A stretch of DNA of 64,000 nucleotides from an uncultured Pelagibacteraceae bacterium (GTDB lineage Bacteria > Pseudomonadota > Alphaproteobacteria > Pelagibacterales > Pelagibacteraceae): the NCBI GenBank assembly GCA_902537895.1, contig CACBCU010000002.1, positions 1 to 64,000 of the forward strand. The letters run 5' to 3'. Every line of letters begins with the position of its first letter. The stretch's first letter is position 1. This document shows positions 59,383-64,000 of this stretch, piece by piece. Made by a program: the position numbers and the translations under genes. A model generated the notes under the pieces. The model was not told where the DNA came from. It saw only the letters and a list, made by a program, of their open reading frames with translations, and made no database searches.

Positions 59383-60560
59383 TAAACGTCCTGGTATCGA
59401 ACAATATCTGTTTCTTTTAAAATTGAACCTACTTGAGCTTCAATAATTTTCACTGGTTTTTTGTAGGGATTTTCTATTCTATGGATTGCACCTAATGGAA
59501 TAAAAATAGTTTCATCAGGTTTCATTGTGAAATATTTCTTATTTAAAGTAATTTTTGGTTTACCATGAGTAACTACCCAGTGCTCAGCTCTATGATGATG
59601 TTTTTGAAGACTTAAAATACCTTTTGGTTTTACATATAGTTCTTTAATCAAAAATTCCTTACCATTAAATAGATTTACATAACTACCCCAAGGTCTATGA
59701 AATACATTCTTCTTTTTATAATAATGCCTCTTATTCCGTCCGTACATCTTACAGATTTCTTTCCAAGATCCTAAATCAGACCAAGGAATATCCAACTTGA
59801 TAGCATTTATATCTTTAGTTTTTTCTAATATTGCATAGTCAAAGGACTTAGCTGTTGCTTTAGTGAATACTTGTTTATTTAAATAATACACATTACTTTT
59901 ATATTTTGCTTTTGTTACAGCTTTGTTACAGTTTCGGTAAATATTTGGCTGATATTTCTTAAAATTATTAATAATGGAGTCTTTTCTCATATAAAACATT
60001 CCAGAATTCCAATAACCTTTTTTACTAATTATTTGTTTAGCTTTAGCCTCTTTAGGTTTTTCTACAAATCTAGACACTTTATTATTTTTAGTTAAAAAAT
60101 ATCCAAATTCACTAGATGGCATTGTGGGTTTAATACCAAAAATAAAGATATTATTATGAGTGAGTTTCTTTTGATTTTTTTTGATAGCTTTATTAAATAA
60201 ACCAACCTTCTCTATTAGATGATCAGCGGCTAAAAACATTAATGGTTGTTCATTTGGAATATCCTTTATTAATGCAGTACTTAAAATTGCTGGTGCCGTA
60301 TTTCTTTTGGCAGGTTCTAAAACTATTTTAAATTTTCTTATTTTGTGTTTCTTTAAGTGTTGTTTTACTAGTCTTAAATATTTTGCATTAGTGCTTATAA
60401 TTGGAGCATCAAATATAGATGCTTTAACTCTCTCTAAAGTTTTACCCAATAAAGTCCAATTACCAAAATCGATAAATTGTTTTGCTTGATGTTTTTTAGC
60501 TTTAGGCCAAAGTCTTGTTCCAGCGCCACCACATAAAATAACAGGGCGAATTTTCATCAA
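59367..60560 (-). CDS. manC: mannose-1-phosphate guanylyltransferase / mannose-6-phosphate isomerase
   Basis: [49 protein letters not shown]. Confidence 0.92.
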   Translation of the reverse strand: MMKIRPVILCGGAGTRLWPKAKKHQAKQFIDFGNWTLLGKTLERVKASIFDAPIISTNAKYLRLVKQHLKKHKIRKFKIVLEPAKRNTAPAILSTALIKDIPNEQPLMFLAADHLIEKVGLFNKAIKKNQKKLTHNNIFIFGIKPTMPSSEFGYFLTKNNKVSRFVEKPKEAKAKQIISKKGYWNSGMFYMRKDSIINNFKKYQPNIYRNCNKAVTKAKYKSNVYYLNKQVFTKATAKSFDYAILEKTKDINAIKLDIPWSDLGSWKEICKMYGRNKRHYYKKKNVFHRPWGSYVNLFNGKEFLIKELYVKPKGILSLQKHHHRAEHWVVTHGKPKITLNKKYFTMKPDETIFIPLGAIHRIENPYKKPVKIIEAQVGSILKETDIVRYQDVYGRVK

Positions 60561-62275
60561 ATTTTCGAATATTCCTTAACTTCTTTTTTCTTACCAGGAT
60601 GCGTTGGTGCTCCTAAACTTGCTGGTCCAACTGTTTGAGCATATTTCCAAAGAGTTCCTGAACCAAAATCAGATTTTCTAGCCTTCCATTTTCTTCTTCT
60701 TGAAGCTAATTGAGATTTAGTTAAGCGAACATTAATTGTTCCTTTTTTAGCATCAATATCAATAACATCGCCATTACGTAAAAGAGCAATCGGTCCACCT
60801 AAAGCAGCCTCTGGTCCAATGTGACCAACACAAAATCCTCTAGTTGCTCCTGAAAATCTTCCATCAGTAATTAAAGCAACTTTTTCTCCTTTACCTTGAC
60901 CATAGATTGCACCAGTTGTTGAGAGCATTTCTCTCATACCTGGTCCCCCTACTGGACCCTCGTATCTAATAATAATTACATCACCATCTTTATATTTTCT
61001 ACTTTGCACTGCTTTCATTGCACTTTCTTCATTATCAAAACATCTTGCTCTTCCAGTAAATTGTAATTTTTTTAGTCCTGCAATTTTAACAATTCCACCT
61101 TCTGGAGCTAAATTACCTTTCAAACCTACTACACCACCATCTGGTGATAAGGGTTTGTTGTAAGCTCTTAATACTTTTTGTTTTGGATTAAATTTAATTC
61201 CCTTTAAATTTTCTTTCATTGTTTTACCTGTAACTGTCATACAATCACCATGAATATAACCACCATCGTATAAAGTTTTTAAAAGCATCGGTACACCACC
61301 TGCTAACCACATATCTTTTGCAACATATTTTCCACCTGGTTTTAAGTCCGCAAGATAAGGCGTTCTTTTAAATATTTTTGCAACATCCATTAAATCAAAT
61401 TTTATTCCTGCTTCATTTGCAATAGCTGGTAAATGTAATGCAGCATTAGTTGAACCTCCAGTTGCAGCTACAATTGTTGCAGCATTTTCTAATGCTTTTC
61501 TTGTTACAATATCTCTTGGTTTAATACCTTTAGCTAACAATTCCATTACCATACGACCACTTGCTTTTGCATACTTATCTCTTTCTTCATATGGCGCAGG
61601 TGTTCCAGCAGAATAAGGTAATGCTAAACCAATAGCCTCTGATACACACGCCATCGTGTTAGCTGTAAATTGACCTCCACAAGCTCCAGCTGTAGGGCAA
61701 GCAACTAATTCTAACTTTCTTAACTCTTTTGCTGACATTTGTCCTGAGGAATGTTTTCCAACAGCTTCAAAAACATCAACCACAGTTACATCTTTACCTT
61801 TATATTTTCCTGGAAGTATTGAACCACCATAAATAAATACACTTGGTACATTCAGTCTAACCATCGACATCATTAAACCTGGCAAAGATTTATCACAACC
61901 TGCAATACCTACTAATGCATCATAACAATGTCCTCTGACGGTTAATTCAGCACTATCTGCTATTACTTCTCTTGAAATCAAAGAAGATTTCATTCCTTCG
62001 TGACCCATTGCTATACCGTCAGTGACTGTAATTGTACAAAATTCCCTTGGTGTACCACCAGAGGCTCTTACACCCTTTTTAACTGATTGAGCTTGTCTCA
62101 TTAGAGCTATATTACAAGGTGCAGCTTCATTCCAAGTTGAAACAACACCGATAAAAGGTTTTGAAACATCTTTTTCAGTTTCACCCATAGCATAATAGAA
62201 TGATCTGTGAGGGGCTCTATCAGGACCAAGAGATGTATGTCTACTTGGCAGTTTTTTCTTATTAAATTTCCGCAT
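60557..62275 (-). CDS. ilvD: dihydroxy-acid dehydratase
   Basis: [44 protein letters not shown]. Confidence 0.97.
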   Translation of the reverse strand: MRKFNKKKLPSRHTSLGPDRAPHRSFYYAMGETEKDVSKPFIGVVSTWNEAAPCNIALMRQAQSVKKGVRASGGTPREFCTITVTDGIAMGHEGMKSSLISREVIADSAELTVRGHCYDALVGIAGCDKSLPGLMMSMVRLNVPSVFIYGGSILPGKYKGKDVTVVDVFEAVGKHSSGQMSAKELRKLELVACPTAGACGGQFTANTMACVSEAIGLALPYSAGTPAPYEERDKYAKASGRMVMELLAKGIKPRDIVTRKALENAATIVAATGGSTNAALHLPAIANEAGIKFDLMDVAKIFKRTPYLADLKPGGKYVAKDMWLAGGVPMLLKTLYDGGYIHGDCMTVTGKTMKENLKGIKFNPKQKVLRAYNKPLSPDGGVVGLKGNLAPEGGIVKIAGLKKLQFTGRARCFDNEESAMKAVQSRKYKDGDVIIIRYEGPVGGPGMREMLSTTGAIYGQGKGEKVALITDGRFSGATRGFCVGHIGPEAALGGPIALLRNGDVIDIDAKKGTINVRLTKSQLASRRRKWKARKSDFGSGTLWKYAQTVGPASLGAPTHPGKKKEVKEYSKI

Positions 62276-64000
62276 TATAAACTTTCAATTGTTAAAGATA
62301 TCTTTTTAATATCATCTTTCAAGTTACTATAGTTAGTTTTTTCTTGATCAACAATATTTTTTGGTGCTCTATCAACAAAACTTTTATTCGATAATCGTTG
62401 CGATATCTTGTCTAAATCTTCTTGATGTTTTCTTTGTCGTTTTAATAAATTTTCTTTAATTAAATTTAAGTCAACATTTTCATCAAAATAAATCTTAAAA
62501 ATATCACCTGAAATAACCATTGTTGCAAATGGTTTATTTTGATCTTTATCAAAAAAATTGTTTATACGCCCAAGTTTTTTCAAAATTGTCTCATTATTAT
62601 TCATTAATGACTTATTTTTTTTTGCTATTTTGTTTATTGATATATCTACAAAGGAGCCAGGACTAACATTAAGCTCATTTTTAAAAGACCTTAATTCAGA
62701 AATAATATCTATGATTTTTTCAACATCTTTTTGAGACTGATCTTTTTTAATTTTTGCAGATGGCCAATTCTTATACATTAGAAAATTCTTATTTGATTTA
62801 TCGAATTTGTTTTTGAGCCATATTTCTTCAGTTACGAATGGTATAAAAGGATGTAGCATTACTAATATTTGTTTAAAAACATAAGCGGATACCTCTTTTA
62901 CCTCTCTTTGAGCTTTTTTGTCTTTTGAGTAAAGAATTGTTTTAGAAAGCTCAATATACCAATCACAATATGAATGCCATGCAAATTGATATGCATTTTT
63001 TGCTGCCTCATCAAAACGGTAGTCCTCAATGTTTTTTTGAATTTTATTTTTAACTTCTATTAATTCAGAATATATCCATTTATTGATATTCAGTGTTGTT
63101 TTTGGAGTTTTATCGGTTTTATTGAAATCGCATTTATTTGTAATTAAAAAATTATTTGCATTCCACAATTTATTTAAAAAATTTCTGTACCCTTTAACTC
63201 TATCTTCTGAAAGTTTTACATCAGTTCCTGGAGAGGCCATAGATAGTAAAGTAAATCTTAAAGCATCTGCACTATATTTTTCAATTATATCTAAAGGATC
63301 AATAACATTGCCTTTTGATTTAGACATTTTTTGTCCCTTTTCATCTCTAACTAAAGCATGAACATAAATATCTTTAAAAGGTTCTTTGTTTAAAAATTCC
63401 ATGCCGAACATAATCATTCTAGCCACCCAGAAAAAAATAATGTCAAAACCAGTAACTAAAACAGTGGTTGGATAAAATTTTTTAACAAACTCTTTTTCAT
63501 CTGGCCATCCTAAAGTTGCAAAAGGCCATAAACCTGAGGAAAACCATGTATCTAAAACATCAGGATCTCTGATTAATTCAACATCTTTTTTATAATGTTT
63601 TTTTGCTAACTTATTTGCTTCTTTCTCATTTATAGCTACAAAAATTTTTTTATCAGGTCCATACCAAGCCGGTATTTGATGTCCCCACCAAAGCTGTCGA
63701 GAAATACACCATGGTTCTATATTATTCATCCATTGAAAATAAGTTTTAGACCAATTGCTAGGAAAGAAATTTGTTTTTTTTGTTTTAACAATTTTTTTTG
63801 CTTTGATAGCTAATTTTTTTGCATCAACAAACCACTGCTCTGTTAAAAAAGGTTCTATTATAGAATTTGATCTATCCCCGTATGGAACTTTATTTTTGAT
63901 ATCTTCTTCTTTTACAAAAAAATCTTTTTCTTTGAGCTCATTAAGTAATTTTTTTCGAGCATCAAATCTATCTAAACCAATATAATCTGATGGAGCATTA
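62275..64000 (-). CDS. valS: valyl-tRNA synthetase (partial; 5' end beyond window)
   Basis: [31 protein letters not shown]; frame stays open upstream of the ORF-track start to nt 63999 ([17 protein letters not shown]...). Confidence 0.97.
   Translation of the reverse strand, partial: NAPSDYIGLDRFDARKKLLNELKEKDFFVKEEDIKNKVPYGDRSNSIIEPFLTEQWFVDAKKLAIKAKKIVKTKKTNFFPSNWSKTYFQWMNNIEPWCISRQLWWGHQIPAWYGPDKKIFVAINEKEANKLAKKHYKKDVELIRDPDVLDTWFSSGLWPFATLGWPDEKEFVKKFYPTTVLVTGFDIIFFWVARMIMFGMEFLNKEPFKDIYVHALVRDEKGQKMSKSKGNVIDPLDIIEKYSADALRFTLLSMASPGTDVKLSEDRVKGYRNFLNKLWNANNFLITNKCDFNKTDKTPKTTLNINKWIYSELIEVKNKIQKNIEDYRFDEAAKNAYQFAWHSYCDWYIELSKTILYSKDKKAQREVKEVSAYVFKQILVMLHPFIPFVTEEIWLKNKFDKSNKNFLMYKNWPSAKIKKDQSQKDVEKIIDIISELRSFKNELNVSPGSFVDISINKIAKKNKSLMNNNETILKKLGRINNFFDKDQNKPFATMVISGDIFKIYFDENVDLNLIKENLLKRQRKHQEDLDKISQRLSNKSFVDRAPKNIVDQEKTNYSNLKDDIKKISLTIESL

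Overview
AT-rich, tightly packed alphaproteobacterial chromosome segment. Gene content, very low GC and near-zero intergenic spacing suggest SAR11/Pelagibacterales (inference, not searched). Most of the window is ordinary core genome: rpmF-plsX-ihfA-merR-rpmG, ctaA, metY, rplM-rpsI, argC-hom, metG-holB-tmk-dacA-rlpA-mltB, recG, tgt-ppi-coaD-gyrA-ssb/uvrA, secF-secD-yajC-serS-tatCBA-scpBA-nagZ-argS-dgt/erpA-xth, znuA/znuCB-zur, manC-ilvD-valS, and four tRNAs. The unusual part is about 10.85-16.2 kb. It holds two unusually large intergenic gaps with RNA-like structure, a tyrosine recombinase, two glycosyltransferase genes (one a double-domain fusion) and a GIY-YIG protein next to tRNA-Glu. The strongest unexplained signal is a minus-strand structured RNA candidate at ~11595-11790: a GCAA-tetraloop hairpin, a perfect 8-bp hairpin whose loop can form a 6-bp pseudoknot, and a strong intrinsic terminator whose U-tract abuts the start codon of an ogt/MGMT gene. 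I could not match it to tmRNA, 6S, SRP, RNase P or a riboswitch class I can recall. A second candidate on the + strand at ~11159-11290 combines a folded leader, a 10-codon ORF and a terminator. Others include tandem Zur-like boxes, a divergent PiT-like permease with a long leader, a MIP channel with a non-canonical NPA motif, and a 25-aa membrane microprotein candidate.
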